A stretch of 64,000 bases of DNA from Hymenobacter ginkgonis. GTDB lineage: Bacteria; Bacteroidota; Bacteroidia; Cytophagales; Hymenobacteraceae. Under the pieces are notes generated by a model that saw nothing but the letters and a program-made list of their open reading frames with translations, did not search any database and had not been told where the DNA came from. The number at the start of each line of letters is the position of its first letter. The stretch's first letter is position 1. The position numbers and the translations under genes are program-made. The stretch spans positions 124,001 to 188,000 of the forward strand of contig NZ_WQKZ01000001.1 of assembly GCF_009755225.1 (NCBI RefSeq), given 5' to 3'. Below are positions 53,408 through 62,791 of the stretch, piece after piece.

Positions 53408-53881
53408 TTAGCGCAAATACACGGCCTCTAGCTGCGCCAGTGGCGTGCCAGTGCGTTCGGCATCGGCATAGAGCAGCAGCGTATTGCCCGCTACTCGGTA
53501 GGCACGTGTAGAGTCTAGGGCTTGTGTAAACTTCTGCTCAGTTTCCAGGCCTGGGCAGGCCATGCGCGTGCTCAGCAGCGGGCCAAATTGCAGCTCACCG
53601 TCGTTGGTAACTGGCTTTAGGCCACCCCGAAAATGGTTGCAGCTACCTTGGCCCTCGGCCGTGCCCGCGCCAGTAATGCGCAGAAAAGGTTCTTGGCCAT
53701 TGGGCTCTACGGCGGGCACGGGCTGGCCAGCTAGCTGCCGCAGTACCCAACGGGTTTCGCGCAGCGGCGCATCGGGTGTAATGGAGCTAACCATCGGGGC
53801 CGAGTTACCGCGCTCGGTGGTGCGCTGGCACGCGGCACCAACTAGTAACAGACAAGGAAGAGCAAAAAAAAGGGAGCGCAT
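53408..53881 (-). CDS. META-domain lipoprotein
   Basis: A 157-residue lipoprotein: signal peptide ending LLLVGAAC, the Cys being the lipidation site. The META/HslJ domain follows, with TRWVLRQLAG, GQGSCNHFRGG and FGPLLSTRMACP. HslJ-like proteins are envelope proteins linked to heat or novobiocin stress; the function here is unknown. Its stop faces the M28 peptidase stop with only one base between. Confidence 0.9.
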   Translation of the reverse strand: MRSLFFALPCLLLVGAACQRTTERGNSAPMVSSITPDAPLRETRWVLRQLAGQPVPAVEPNGQEPFLRITGAGTAEGQGSCNHFRGGLKPVTNDGELQFGPLLSTRMACPGLETEQKFTQALDSTRAYRVAGNTLLLYADAERTGTPLAQLEAVYLR

Positions 53882-54047
53882 AGGTAATAGCTGTTTCTAA
53901 AAAGGCCGGTCCGCTACTATACGTTGCGAGCCGGCCTAGAGTAGCAGAAATTAACCTGAAAATTATTTAAGTCAACGGCCAAGCTGCGTTATTCTCCTTG
54001 CCGAGCCGAGCTATATACCTGTACTTAAGCTTGGTAATTAAGTGAAA

Positions 54048-54890
54048 TTAGTTGCCGCCCACCCGGAAAGCCAGCCCTACCCCCACTGTAGTAGCCCCGG
54101 CCTGCACACCGCCCAGCACCTTGCCCACCGTGGCATCGAAGCGCAGGCCGGTCCAGGGGCGGTAGTAGAGGCCAGCCGTGCCGCCGGTAGTTAGCTGGTC
54201 GCGGCCCCGGCCGTAGGCCTCCACAAAGTAGCCAGATTTATCGGTGAGGGGAGCTGTAAGGGCCAGCGAGCCAAGGTATTGGCCGCGCAAGGCATCGGCC
54301 ATGGTGAGGCCCTGCTGGCTAAAGCCAAAGTTGCCCTCTAGGGCGGCTCGGCGGCCTAGCTGCTGGCTCACCAGCAGGCGCCCGCCAGGGGCCCAGGTGC
54401 TGCGGCGCAGGCCATTGGTGCCGGTGTGGGGGAGGGCCACTTCAGCCAAAAGGGCAACTTGGAAGCGGCTAGCCCGGTCGGGGGTTAGCATCAGCTTGGT
54501 GCCTACGGTGAGCGGCGCCCAGCCCACCGAATCGGGGCGCAACGTGGGGCTCTCGCCGCTTAGCTGGGGTAGGCCCGGCGTACCAAACACGTAGCCCTGG
54601 CTTACTCGAAACTCCATGCTGTTGAAGAACCCGATGCGTAGCAGCGCCGCAGTGCTGCTAAGCCCTACCCCCCCGCCAGACGAGTAGCGCTGCCAGCCGG
54701 TTTCGAGCTGAAACTGACCCGGCCGCAGCACCCCGGCCGTGATGGTCTGGCCGGGCCGGTCGGGCCGCACGTGCTGCACAAAGGGCGCGTCGGCGTTGTC
54801 GTTGTTTTCTTCCGGCGTGTTTTGGGCCAGGGCGGGGGTGAGGTGGCCTGCGAGCAGGGCCGCCAGCACCAGCGGAGTGGTCTTGCGCAT
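54048..54890 (-). CDS. Outer-membrane transporter-like beta-barrel protein
   Basis: A 280-residue exported protein. A signal peptide (MRKTTPLVLAALLAGHLTPALA) leads to RPDRPGQTITAGVLRPGQFQLETGWQRYSSGG, the opening of the PF13557-type barrels annotated as phenol-degradation MetA-pathway transporters. The rest is alternating beta strands with a terminal aromatic-free strand ending FRVGGN. The ATG at 54890 replaces a longer frame with a non-signal start. Substrate unknown. Confidence 0.82.
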   Translation of the reverse strand: MRKTTPLVLAALLAGHLTPALAQNTPEENNDNADAPFVQHVRPDRPGQTITAGVLRPGQFQLETGWQRYSSGGGVGLSSTAALLRIGFFNSMEFRVSQGYVFGTPGLPQLSGESPTLRPDSVGWAPLTVGTKLMLTPDRASRFQVALLAEVALPHTGTNGLRRSTWAPGGRLLVSQQLGRRAALEGNFGFSQQGLTMADALRGQYLGSLALTAPLTDKSGYFVEAYGRGRDQLTTGGTAGLYYRPWTGLRFDATVGKVLGGVQAGATTVGVGLAFRVGGN

Positions 54891-54978
54891 AGGTATCCCG
54901 ACACGCAACCCGCGGGAATGGTTCAACGTAGCGTCCAGCTTTTTTGGCACAGCCTAAGCCGAACAACTAGCAAAACCA

Positions 54979-55087
54979 AAAAAGAACGTCCTGCTGGGCA
55001 AAGCGAAGCATCTCAATCAAATCGCTAGAATACTGTTCTAACGACCCGAGCGAGATGCTTCGCTTTGCCCAGCAAGACGTTCTTTTT
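54979..55087. repeat. 36-bp-arm palindrome, GAAGCATCTC family
   Basis: Arms 54979-55014 and 55052-55087 pair with one mismatch (AAAAAGAACGTCCTGCTGGG..). A-run and T-run ends resemble those of the 1151-1257 palindrome. It lies between the M1 peptidase gene and the barrel gene, both on the - strand, and can serve as terminator for the peptidase. Confidence 0.9.
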
Positions 55088-55115
55088 AATACAAACGGCC
55101 TTGCCTTCCCTGCCC

Positions 55116-57602
55116 CTACTTGGCGGCCTGAATAGCCTGCACGGCCGCCGCTATAGTCGCTTGGTTTTGGGCGGCGTTGGGCTTGCCGCTTTGGGCCGCG
55201 GACACATTTTGCAGGGCAGCTACAATGCCTTTGTCCATGCCGCGCGCCTTAAACTGCGAGGAGGAAGCCAGCTTCTGGAGGCGGTCCACATCTTCGGCAA
55301 AGGCAGTGGGGTCGTCGAGTCGGTTCAGCATTGCCAGCATCGGCTGCATCAGGCCGTAGCGGCTGCGGCCCGAGGCGGCATCGTAAGCAGTGCGCACGTA
55401 GGGCCACTGCGCGGCGCCACCCTGGCGGGCATACGTGGCCGTGATGGCCGGTGCCAAGTGTGCATCGGGCTCAAACGTCTTAGCGCGCGCCAGCGCCGCA
55501 GCCGGGCTGATTTCGCCCAGGGCTTGCAAAGCTGCGCCCTGCACCCCGTACGACTGGCTGCTGAGGGCGGCCGTCAGCACTTTCTCGTCCTTTTTGTCTT
55601 TGAGCATCCCTAAGGCTACCAAAGCCGCGGCGCGCACGTGGTTTTCAGTTTCGGTAGTGGCTAGCTGCCGTAAGATGGGCGCCGCGGCCTTGGCCACGTC
55701 CTTGTTATCCAGCTTCAGGCCCTGAATGGCCGTAATGCGCAGTTGGTAATACTTGTCTTTGAGGGCTGCCAGCACTACGGCGCGGGCGGCGGGATTAGTC
55801 GTCTGCTGGGCCAGGGCAGCATCCACGGCCTCGCGGCGGTCCACAAATAGCGGCGCGTGGCTGTACTGATATAGGTACTCGGCCAGCGGCTTGTTGTCGG
55901 TTTTTTGCCAGAGCGTGAATTTCTCGGCGTCCACGTTTACCAGCGTCGGCCGGGTGGCGAGGGGTAGGGAGAACGTTTGCGTAGCCTGCGTCATGGTCAC
56001 GCGCTGGCGCTGGGCTTTGCCATTCACATAATAGTCGATGGCCAGCGGCAACTGAAATACCTGGCCCGCCTGCGTCTGCTTGATGGTAACGCTCTGGGTT
56101 TTGGTGCCCGCGTCCCAGCCGTAGTCAATCGTCACTACCGGGTGGCCGCTGTTGAAGTACCACTGGTTGTAGAACCAGTTCAGGTCTTGGCCCGATACAG
56201 CTTCCATGGCCAGGCGCATCTGGTGGGCTTCGCCGTTGCCGAATTTATTGTCAGTCAAATACTTCTGCAAGCCCGCGAAGAATACATCGTCGCCCAAGTA
56301 GGTGCGGAGCATCTGCACAATGGCGCCGCCTTTCTGGTAGCTCACTAGGTCGAATACGTCCTCTTGGCTGTTGTAGTGGAAGCGCACCAGGTTTTTGCCC
56401 GCGTCGCGGGGGCTGGCCAGGTAAGCACGCAAGTAGCGGTAGTTGTGGGCATCGGCGGCGTCTTGGCCGTACTTGTGCTGGGCGTAGAGCGCCTCCGAAA
56501 AGTCGGCCATCGACTCATTCACGGTGATGTTCGACCACGATTCGGCCGTCACGTAGTCGCCAAACCACTGGTGAAATAGCTCGTGCGCAATCACCGACTC
56601 GCCCGAGTATTCGCGGTCTAGCAACTCGCGGTCCGTCAGTTGCACCTGCTCGCCGTGCAGCGTGGCGCTGGTGTTTTCCATGGCGCCGCTCACGTAGTCG
56701 CGGGCCACAATCTGGGCGTATTTATTCCACGGATATTCGACGCCCAGGCGCTGGCTGAAAAACTCCAGCATGTCGGGCGTGTTGCCAAAAATCTGCTTGG
56801 CAAAGGGCGCGTACTTGGGCTCCAGGTAATAATTAACTTCCTTATTGCGCCAGGTGTCCTTGTAGATTTTGAAATCGCCTACCGCCATCATAAACAGGTA
56901 GGGCGAGTGGGCGAGCTCCATTTTCCAGGTGTCGGTGCGCAGGCCAGGGCCGGCGGGCGTCTGGCTCACGAGGCGGCCGTTGCTGAGGGTGGTGTACTTG
57001 GCCGGCACCGTCATAGCGATTTCCTCGGTCGTCTTCTGGTTGGGCCGGTCGATGGTCGGAAACCAGGCCGACGAGCCTTCCGTTTCGCCCTGCGTCCACA
57101 CCTGCACCGGCTTGCCCTTCACGGTGCTGTCGGGGTTGATGAAATACAGGCCCTTGGCATCCGTGATGGCGGCCGAGCCCTGCACCTTCAGTTCGTCGGG
57201 CTTCGAGGTGTACTCGATATAAATAACGTATTCCTCGTCAGGCTTAAAGCTGCGGCCCAGGTTGATGCGCAGGTTCATTTTATCCGAGTAGTCGTATTTG
57301 AGCGGCTGCTGGGCACCGCCGCTCATCATGGCTACCGTTTTGATATCCATGCCCTTGGCATCGAGGCGCAGCGAATCGGTGGCGTAGGCGTGGGGCTTCA
57401 GCGTTACCCATTCCTGGCCGTAGAGGTAGTGCTTGGCGTAGTCGAAGCGTACGGCCAGCTTGGTGTGCACCAGGTCGCTGACCTTGGTAGAGGATGGCCG
57501 GTAGGGCGAGTCGGGCGCGGCGGTGGGGGTAGTAGGAGCCTGGGCCTGAGCCGTTAGGGCGAGCAACAGGCAGCCCGGCAACGCGGCAGAAAAAAACTTC
57601 AT
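55116..57602 (-). CDS. Exported M1-family aminopeptidase with C-terminal helical repeats
   Basis: An 828-residue gluzincin with signal peptide (MKFFSAALPGCLLLALTAQAQA). After the beta-sandwich N-domain come the exopeptidase motif GAMEN at 306-310 and the zinc site HELFHQWF at 340-347 with the third ligand Glu363 in NITVNES. The C-terminal third has HEAT-like repeats (ARAVVLAALKDKYYQLRITAIQGLKL, AAALVALGMLKDKKDEKVLTAAL). Expected to trim peptides in the periplasm or at the surface. Confidence 0.95.
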   Translation of the reverse strand: MKFFSAALPGCLLLALTAQAQAPTTPTAAPDSPYRPSSTKVSDLVHTKLAVRFDYAKHYLYGQEWVTLKPHAYATDSLRLDAKGMDIKTVAMMSGGAQQPLKYDYSDKMNLRINLGRSFKPDEEYVIYIEYTSKPDELKVQGSAAITDAKGLYFINPDSTVKGKPVQVWTQGETEGSSAWFPTIDRPNQKTTEEIAMTVPAKYTTLSNGRLVSQTPAGPGLRTDTWKMELAHSPYLFMMAVGDFKIYKDTWRNKEVNYYLEPKYAPFAKQIFGNTPDMLEFFSQRLGVEYPWNKYAQIVARDYVSGAMENTSATLHGEQVQLTDRELLDREYSGESVIAHELFHQWFGDYVTAESWSNITVNESMADFSEALYAQHKYGQDAADAHNYRYLRAYLASPRDAGKNLVRFHYNSQEDVFDLVSYQKGGAIVQMLRTYLGDDVFFAGLQKYLTDNKFGNGEAHQMRLAMEAVSGQDLNWFYNQWYFNSGHPVVTIDYGWDAGTKTQSVTIKQTQAGQVFQLPLAIDYYVNGKAQRQRVTMTQATQTFSLPLATRPTLVNVDAEKFTLWQKTDNKPLAEYLYQYSHAPLFVDRREAVDAALAQQTTNPAARAVVLAALKDKYYQLRITAIQGLKLDNKDVAKAAAPILRQLATTETENHVRAAALVALGMLKDKKDEKVLTAALSSQSYGVQGAALQALGEISPAAALARAKTFEPDAHLAPAITATYARQGGAAQWPYVRTAYDAASGRSRYGLMQPMLAMLNRLDDPTAFAEDVDRLQKLASSSQFKARGMDKGIVAALQNVSAAQSGKPNAAQNQATIAAAVQAIQAAK

Positions 57603-57696
57603 GAGTAAGCGAAAAATCGGAAAAGTCGGGTACGTGAGGGCAAGGACGCCCTACCCCGCCTCAAAGTTGCTACCCCCGACCCAGATTAAAACGCAA

Positions 57697-57727
57697 CGAG
57701 CCGGCCGCTGGGGTAGCGACCGGCTCG
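57697..57727 (-). terminator. Probable terminator after the CHRD gene
   Basis: CGAGCCGG (57697-57704) pairs with CCGGCTCG (57720-57727). On the - strand it is followed by TTGCGTTTTAATC, a partial T-run, 32 bp past the CHRD stop. Confidence 0.6.
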
Positions 57728-57758
57728 GTAACCAGGTAGAATGAGCGGACTGCCGTGG

Positions 57759-58217
57759 TTATTTCACCACCACGTTGCCCCGGATTTCACCGTTGCCATT
57801 GGCCGTCGTGTGCAGGTTCACGTACATGCCGCCGCCGCTGGCTAGTAGCGCATCAGCCTGCGTGGTGCTCAGCGTAACGGTGCCCGTGATGGGCGACGTA
57901 GCCACGTTGGTGAACGCAATAGACACCGGGCCGCTGGCCACCGTGGGGCCACCCAAGTGCAAGTGCCCGCCCGTAGGAGCCGACGATAACCCCGCGTACG
58001 TAACAGCATAGGTGAGTACCCGCGTGCTCGTGTCGTAGGTGCCCGTCATGGCACCGGTGGCCGACGTGGTAACGGCCGGAATCTCTTGGGCGCCCGTCAG
58101 GCTGCTTGATACCTGCATGGTTGTGGACACCGCCGGGGTAGGCGTGCTGTCATCATTTTTTTTGCAAGCAGTCGTCAGGGTGAGTGCTGCCAAGGCTACG
58201 AGAAGAAGTTTCTTCAT
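57759..58217 (-). CDS. CHRD-domain lipoprotein
   Basis: A 152-residue lipoprotein: MKKLLLVALAALTLTTAC gives the lipidation Cys, followed by KKNDDSTPTPAVS as a flexible tether. The CHRD domain is recognised by SSLTGAQEIPAVTTSATG, GGHLHLGG and GMYVNLHTTANGNGEIRGNV. CHRD domains occur in chordin and in many bacterial envelope proteins and have no known enzyme activity. Confidence 0.92.
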   Translation of the reverse strand: MKKLLLVALAALTLTTACKKNDDSTPTPAVSTTMQVSSSLTGAQEIPAVTTSATGAMTGTYDTSTRVLTYAVTYAGLSSAPTGGHLHLGGPTVASGPVSIAFTNVATSPITGTVTLSTTQADALLASGGGMYVNLHTTANGNGEIRGNVVVK

Positions 58218-58584
58218 TTAAAAAGTAAAAAATTGTAAATTATGAAGTTTAGTTGAATATTTCCTAGCAAAGTAAATAGATAAACCCCACCTTAAGCGCG
58301 TTTTTGTTATAAAAACAGTGCAATCCTTGCTAAACTGTTGGTTTTTCTGGCTCAGGCTATCCACACGCTGTTGCCGCCAACCTGCTACTACGGCAGGCCT
58401 ACCCCCCGCTTGCGGTGCCAGGCGCCGCCGGGCTGGCAGGTGCGCCACCAAAGGGGGGGTAGCCCCCGCCATTCTGGCAGAAAAATGCGGCTGGTACGGC
58501 CCTTGTAAGTAAGCCAGCAGCGGCGCCTAGCTGCTACCCCAACCCGAACACCTCCTTACTTTTAAACTTCATCACCCTAGTATC
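58218..58584. other. Intergenic region between CHRD gene and dnaK
   Basis: Divergent gap of 367 bp with no gene. The left 100 bp are AT-rich and likely hold the CHRD promoter (TTACTTTG at 58275-58268 on the - strand is near the -7 consensus). The right side, before dnaK, has TACTTTTA at about 58556, also close to the consensus. No CIRCE-like inverted repeat was recognised. Confidence 0.4.
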
Positions 58585-60525
58585 ATGGGCAAAATCATCG
58601 GTATTGACTTAGGCACTACCAACTCGTGCGTCGCTGTAATGGAAGGCAACGAGCCGGTCGTTATCCCCAACTCCGAGGGCCGCCGCACTACCCCGTCGAT
58701 TGTCGCTTTCCTAGACAACGGCAAGGGCGAGCGCAAGGTGGGCGACCCGGCTAAGCGCCAGGCCGTTACCAACCCCAAAAATACCATTGCCAGCATCAAG
58801 CGCTTTATGGGCCGCCACTTCAATGAGGTGACTGCCGAAAGCAAGTACGTGGCCTACGACGTAGTGCCCGGCCCCAACAATACGGTGGCCGTTAAAATTG
58901 GCGACCGCAACTACACGCCGCAGGAAATCTCGGCGATGGTGCTGCAAAAAATGAAGCAGACGGCCGAAGACTACCTCGGTACGACTGTGACCGAAGCCGT
59001 TATCACGGTGCCGGCTTACTTCAACGACGCCCAGCGCCAGGCTACGAAAGAAGCCGGTGCCATTGCGGGCCTCGATGTAAAACGCATTATCAACGAGCCT
59101 ACGGCCGCTGCTTTGGCCTACGGCCTCGACAAGAAGCATAAAGACCAGAAAATCGCTGTGTATGACCTCGGTGGCGGTACGTTCGATATTTCCATCCTCG
59201 AGCTGGGCGATGGCGTGTTTGAAGTACTGAGCACCAACGGGGATACGCACTTGGGCGGTGACGACTTCGACCAAGTTATTATCAACTTCCTGGCCGACCA
59301 GTTTAAGTCGGAAAATGAAGGCCTCGACCTGCGCAATGACCCCATGGCCCTCCAGCGCTTGAAAGAAGCCGCTGAAAAGGCTAAAGTAGAGCTTTCGAGC
59401 TCAAACGAGACCGAAATCAACCTGCCTTACATCACGGCTACCGCCTCGGGCCCTAAGCACTTAGTAGTAAAACTGAGCCGGGCCAAGTTTGAGCAATTGA
59501 GCGATGAGCTGGTGCGCCGTTCGATGGAGCCCTGCAAAAAAGCGCTCCAAGATGCTGGCTTGTCGGCCTCGCAAATCGACGAGGTTATCCTCGTAGGTGG
59601 TTCGACCCGCATTCCGCGCATCCAGGAAGAGGTAGAGAAGTTCTTCGGCAAGAAGCCTTCGAAAGGTGTAAACCCCGACGAAGTAGTGGCCATCGGCGCG
59701 GCTATCCAAGGCGGTGTGCTCACCGGCGAAGTAAAAGACGTGCTGCTGCTCGACGTAACCCCGCTCTCGCTGGGCATTGAGACGATGGGCGGCGTGATGA
59801 CCAAACTCATCGAGTCGAATACCACTATCCCGACCAAGAAATCGGAAACCTTCTCGACGGCTTCGGACTCGCAGCCTTCGGTAGAAATCCACGTGCTGCA
59901 AGGCGAGCGCCCACTGGCCGGCCAAAACCGCACCATCGGCAAGTTTCACCTCGACAGCATTCCGCCCGCACCCCGCGGCGTACCGCAAATTGAGGTAACG
60001 TTCGACATCGACGCCAACGGCATCCTGAACGTAACGGCGAAGGACAAAGGCACCGGCAAAGAGCAAAAAATTCGCATCGAAGCTAGCTCGGGCCTTTCGG
60101 AGCAGGACATCGAGCGCATGCGCAACGAGGCTACTGCCAACGCCGACGCCGACAAAGCTGAAGCTGAGCGCATTAAGAAGGTGAACGACGCTGACTCGCT
60201 CATTTTTCAGACTGAGAAGCAACTCAAGGAGTTTGGCGACAAGCTAAGCGACGGCAACAAAACCGCCGTAGAAGGCGCCCTCGCCGACCTCAAGAAAGCG
60301 CACGAAAGCAAAGACCTCAACAGCATCGACGCTGGCGTGGCTGCGCTGAACAAGGCGTGGGAAGCTGCTTCGCAGGAAATGTACGCGGCGGCTGGTGCCC
60401 AAGGTGGCCAGCCCGGCGGCCAAGGTTTCCCCGGCGCCGATGGCCAAGGCCAGCCGAACGGCCAGGGCCAGCCAGCCGGCGACCACGTAACGGACGTTGA
60501 CTACGAAGAAGTGGATGGTAAATAG
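58585..60525 (+). CDS. dnaK: Chaperone protein DnaK
   Basis: Hsp70 chaperone that binds unfolded peptides in an ATP cycle. The 646-residue protein opens with the ATPase motif [18 protein letters not shown]; other signatures are [15 protein letters not shown] and [13 protein letters not shown] (given here as [11 protein letters not shown]). The substrate domain and helical lid follow, and the tail ends in a Gly/Gln-rich linker and [10 protein letters not shown], close to the usual EEVD-type ending. No dnaJ, grpE or hrcA gene is adjacent. A terminator follows at 60556. Confidence 0.98.
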   Translation: MGKIIGIDLGTTNSCVAVMEGNEPVVIPNSEGRRTTPSIVAFLDNGKGERKVGDPAKRQAVTNPKNTIASIKRFMGRHFNEVTAESKYVAYDVVPGPNNTVAVKIGDRNYTPQEISAMVLQKMKQTAEDYLGTTVTEAVITVPAYFNDAQRQATKEAGAIAGLDVKRIINEPTAAALAYGLDKKHKDQKIAVYDLGGGTFDISILELGDGVFEVLSTNGDTHLGGDDFDQVIINFLADQFKSENEGLDLRNDPMALQRLKEAAEKAKVELSSSNETEINLPYITATASGPKHLVVKLSRAKFEQLSDELVRRSMEPCKKALQDAGLSASQIDEVILVGGSTRIPRIQEEVEKFFGKKPSKGVNPDEVVAIGAAIQGGVLTGEVKDVLLLDVTPLSLGIETMGGVMTKLIESNTTIPTKKSETFSTASDSQPSVEIHVLQGERPLAGQNRTIGKFHLDSIPPAPRGVPQIEVTFDIDANGILNVTAKDKGTGKEQKIRIEASSGLSEQDIERMRNEATANADADKAEAERIKKVNDADSLIFQTEKQLKEFGDKLSDGNKTAVEGALADLKKAHESKDLNSIDAGVAALNKAWEAASQEMYAAAGAQGGQPGGQGFPGADGQGQPNGQGQPAGDHVTDVDYEEVDGK

Positions 60526-60555
60526 ACCACGGATTTCATAGATTTTGTGGACGTG

Positions 60556-60592
60556 AAAAAGGGCCGAAAGCTGATGCTTTTGGCCCTTTTTT
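60556..60592 (+). terminator. Terminator after dnaK
   Basis: Stem AAAAAGGGCC (60556-60565) pairs with GGCCCTTTTTT (60582-60592), with an inner AAAGC/GCTTT pair; the T-run is on the + strand. It lies 30 bp after the dnaK stop. Confidence 0.88.
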
Positions 60593-60607
60593 GTTTAGCT
60601 TGCGCCC

Positions 60608-61390
60608 ATGAAAATAGGTGTGCAAATGCGCCAAAAGGTGGGGCTACTAGCCATGTTGCTGGGCGTAGCGCTGGTTACTGCTGCTCAGGATAAGCCGGCC
60701 CAGGCAGGGGCGGATGCCCTACCCCTACTAGCGTTGCCGAGGCCCGGAGCAGCAGTTGATACCAGCCGGTTTCCGGCTATTTATGCAACGGCCCTACCCC
60801 AATTGTTGCCCGCCACCCAGTGGGAGCAAGCCTATGCCACCTACGAGCGCCTGCTAACGCCGACCTTGCGCCGCACCCAAGTAGGCCTAGGCTACGTGCG
60901 CCCCGATGGCGTACGGGTGTGGACCGTCCAGCCCTCGGCCCGGCCGCACGCCCAGCTCGACACGGCCTTGCGCGTAGCCGACCCACGCCGCCTGCTGGGG
61001 CAGTGGCACGGCGTGGCGCACCGGCTAGTGGTGCACCGCGATTCCTTTCGGGTGGCCGACCAGCGATTCTACCGGAGCGCTCGCGCAATCGATATACCAG
61101 CGGGGGTAGATGCCGAGTTTACGGATAAGAAATTCAAGCTGCTAGCGCAGCAGCCGGGCCAGGTAGCGGGGCCGCAAGCCATGCAGCGCAACTATGAGCT
61201 AGTAAACCAGCGCTACCTACTGCTGCACGGGCTGCTGAAAAGCGGCGGCGGTATTATGCAAACGGGCATCGATGCCCAAGGCCACTTAATGGTGCACTAT
61301 TGCGCTGTGGAGGAGCGCCGCCTACCGGGCCAATACCTGACGTATGAAACAACGATTCGGCAGATGATATTCGAGCCCGTGCGGCCCTAG
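60608..61390 (+). CDS. Secreted hypothetical protein
   Basis: A 260-residue product with a signal peptide (VGLLAMLLGVALVTAAQ) that is probably preceded by the true start at 60608 or the ATG at codon 7 (MRQKVGLL). I do not recognise the mature part. It has a charged middle (YERLLTPTLRRTQVG, DPRRLLGQWHGVAHRLVVHRDSF) and a late HLMVHYCAVEERRLPG. Same strand as dnaK, behind its terminator, so it probably has its own promoter. Confidence 0.7.
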   Translation: MKIGVQMRQKVGLLAMLLGVALVTAAQDKPAQAGADALPLLALPRPGAAVDTSRFPAIYATALPQLLPATQWEQAYATYERLLTPTLRRTQVGLGYVRPDGVRVWTVQPSARPHAQLDTALRVADPRRLLGQWHGVAHRLVVHRDSFRVADQRFYRSARAIDIPAGVDAEFTDKKFKLLAQQPGQVAGPQAMQRNYELVNQRYLLLHGLLKSGGGIMQTGIDAQGHLMVHYCAVEERRLPGQYLTYETTIRQMIFEPVRP

Positions 61391-62025
61391 CCAATCCTAA
61401 CCAGCTTTAGTAGGTGAAGCTTACCAGCGCAGGCCACAGCACAACCTGCCTTGCTTGCCGGGGACCAGCTAGGTTAGCGCCAGCAGGCAACAACTGCTTT
61501 ATGTAGGCCTGGAGATAAGGTGTTATAAGAAAATAGATAGCCAATAACTAGCAGCTTACTATTTTTATTTTATATGAAAAAAATAAGTTTGCACATGGTT
61601 TATAAACCGTTGTATTATAAAAATTAATAAGTCAATTTGCATGATAAAATCACGATTTTAGGCCTTATTGCTACTGTTGAGTAATTTTATTTTTGAACAA
61701 TGCTTAGGAGGTGGTAGGGTTGGTGAAAGTATTTTGTATAACTTGCTTAATAATTACTAATTATTGCTTATTTGAGTCGACCTCTAATTTATCAACCACT
61801 TTGATGGTGAGCTAGAGTAGGTAGCAACTAGCTGCCTCATCTGGAAATAACCTCAACAGAAAAAGAAATAATACCACGACCACAATTTTTCCGCAGTGGA
61901 AAGTGTTGGTTACAACCGGTCGCGTCGCTTGTTCAGCGAAAAATCAGTTCCCGGCACGGTTTTTATTTCTTGCTTTGCCCATCGGTTAGTTGAAACACTT
62001 CGTAGGTCGGCTAATAAACACTGCT
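61391..62025. other. Long AT-rich intergenic region
   Basis: No convincing gene in 635 bp. About 61520-61880 is much more AT-rich than the rest of the window, with runs such as TTTTTATTTTATATG and short palindromes (GGTTTATAAACC at about 61600). The right part, before the LEA-like gene, recovers normal composition. It may be a relic of transferred DNA or a strong promoter region. I found no DnaA gene or clear DnaA-box cluster, so an origin is not supported. Confidence 0.45.
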
Positions 62026-62658
62026 ATGCTATTTATTCGCCGTCTTATTTGTTTGCTACCCCTACTTGGCTTGATGCTTGGCACGAGCTGCACCCTGCGC
62101 GAAACCCGCCAGGAAGGAGCCGTTAACCTAGAGCCCCGGTTTCGGGTGCGGGCTATTGATGCGGCTAGCTTGGGCTCGCTCGATGTGCTGCCGCTGCACC
62201 AGCCTGCCGACGTGGACCTACCCCGCCGCAACCAGCTGATTACCGGCTACGTGAACCGCGACTTGCCCCTGAAAATGAGCCTTAAGCTCAGCGCCTACAA
62301 CCCTAATCTGGAGGAAACCGCCCTTACGGGCTTCGACTATACGGTGCTAGTAGACGGCAAAGTGCTGGGCGCCGGCCGCCTTGCCACCAACGTCGAGCTG
62401 CCTGCGCGCGACTCCGTAACTATCCCGCTCTCGTTTGCGATGAACACCTACAAGCTGCTCGGCAACGACGCCATGCCGGCTTTGCGCAACTTTGCGCTAG
62501 GCTTTGGCGAACTGCGCCGCGAGCGGGTAACGCTGCGGATTCGGCCCACGATGCGCACGCCCAAGGGCCGCCTTAGCAGCCTCATTCGGCGGCGCCCCTC
62601 CACGAGTACCGCCACTGCCGAAGCGCGCCCTACCCCAAAGCGCGCCCCTAACCTATAA
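62026..62658 (+). CDS. LEA14/WHy-like lipoprotein
   Basis: A 210-residue exported protein. The signal part MLFIRRLICLLPLLGLMLGTSC gives a lipidation Cys. The middle, LPLKMSLKLSAYNPNLEETALTGFDYTVLVDGKVLGAGRL (pattern), resembles the LEA type 2/WHy beta-sandwich, a small fold with NPN and G-x-ψ strands. The C-terminal tail is Arg/Thr/Pro-rich. The ATG at 62026 was chosen over a TTG at 61990. Function unknown; related plant proteins protect against desiccation, which may not apply here. Confidence 0.75.
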   Translation: MLFIRRLICLLPLLGLMLGTSCTLRETRQEGAVNLEPRFRVRAIDAASLGSLDVLPLHQPADVDLPRRNQLITGYVNRDLPLKMSLKLSAYNPNLEETALTGFDYTVLVDGKVLGAGRLATNVELPARDSVTIPLSFAMNTYKLLGNDAMPALRNFALGFGELRRERVTLRIRPTMRTPKGRLSSLIRRRPSTSTATAEARPTPKRAPNL

Positions 62659-62706
62659 TATTCAAGCACTATTATCTCTACTATATCCTGCCTTCCCTAT
62701 TTATAC

Positions 62707-62738
62707 AAAAACGCCTGGCGGTAGCGCCAGGCGTTTTT
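62707..62738. terminator. Bidirectional terminator
   Basis: Perfect 14-bp stem AAAAACGCCTGGCG / CGCCAGGCGTTTTT with GTAG loop, T-run following on both strands. It lies between the convergent LEA-like gene and the endonuclease/exonuclease/phosphatase-family gene. Confidence 0.95.
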
Positions 62739-62791
62739 TGTGAGTAAAACCGTGCAAGTCTATTAGGTGGCTCAGTATTCAGCTCAGTGCG

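Noticed and set aside
61520..61880. Replication origin in the AT-rich region
   Set aside because: No dnaA gene or consistent DnaA-box cluster; AT content alone is not enough.
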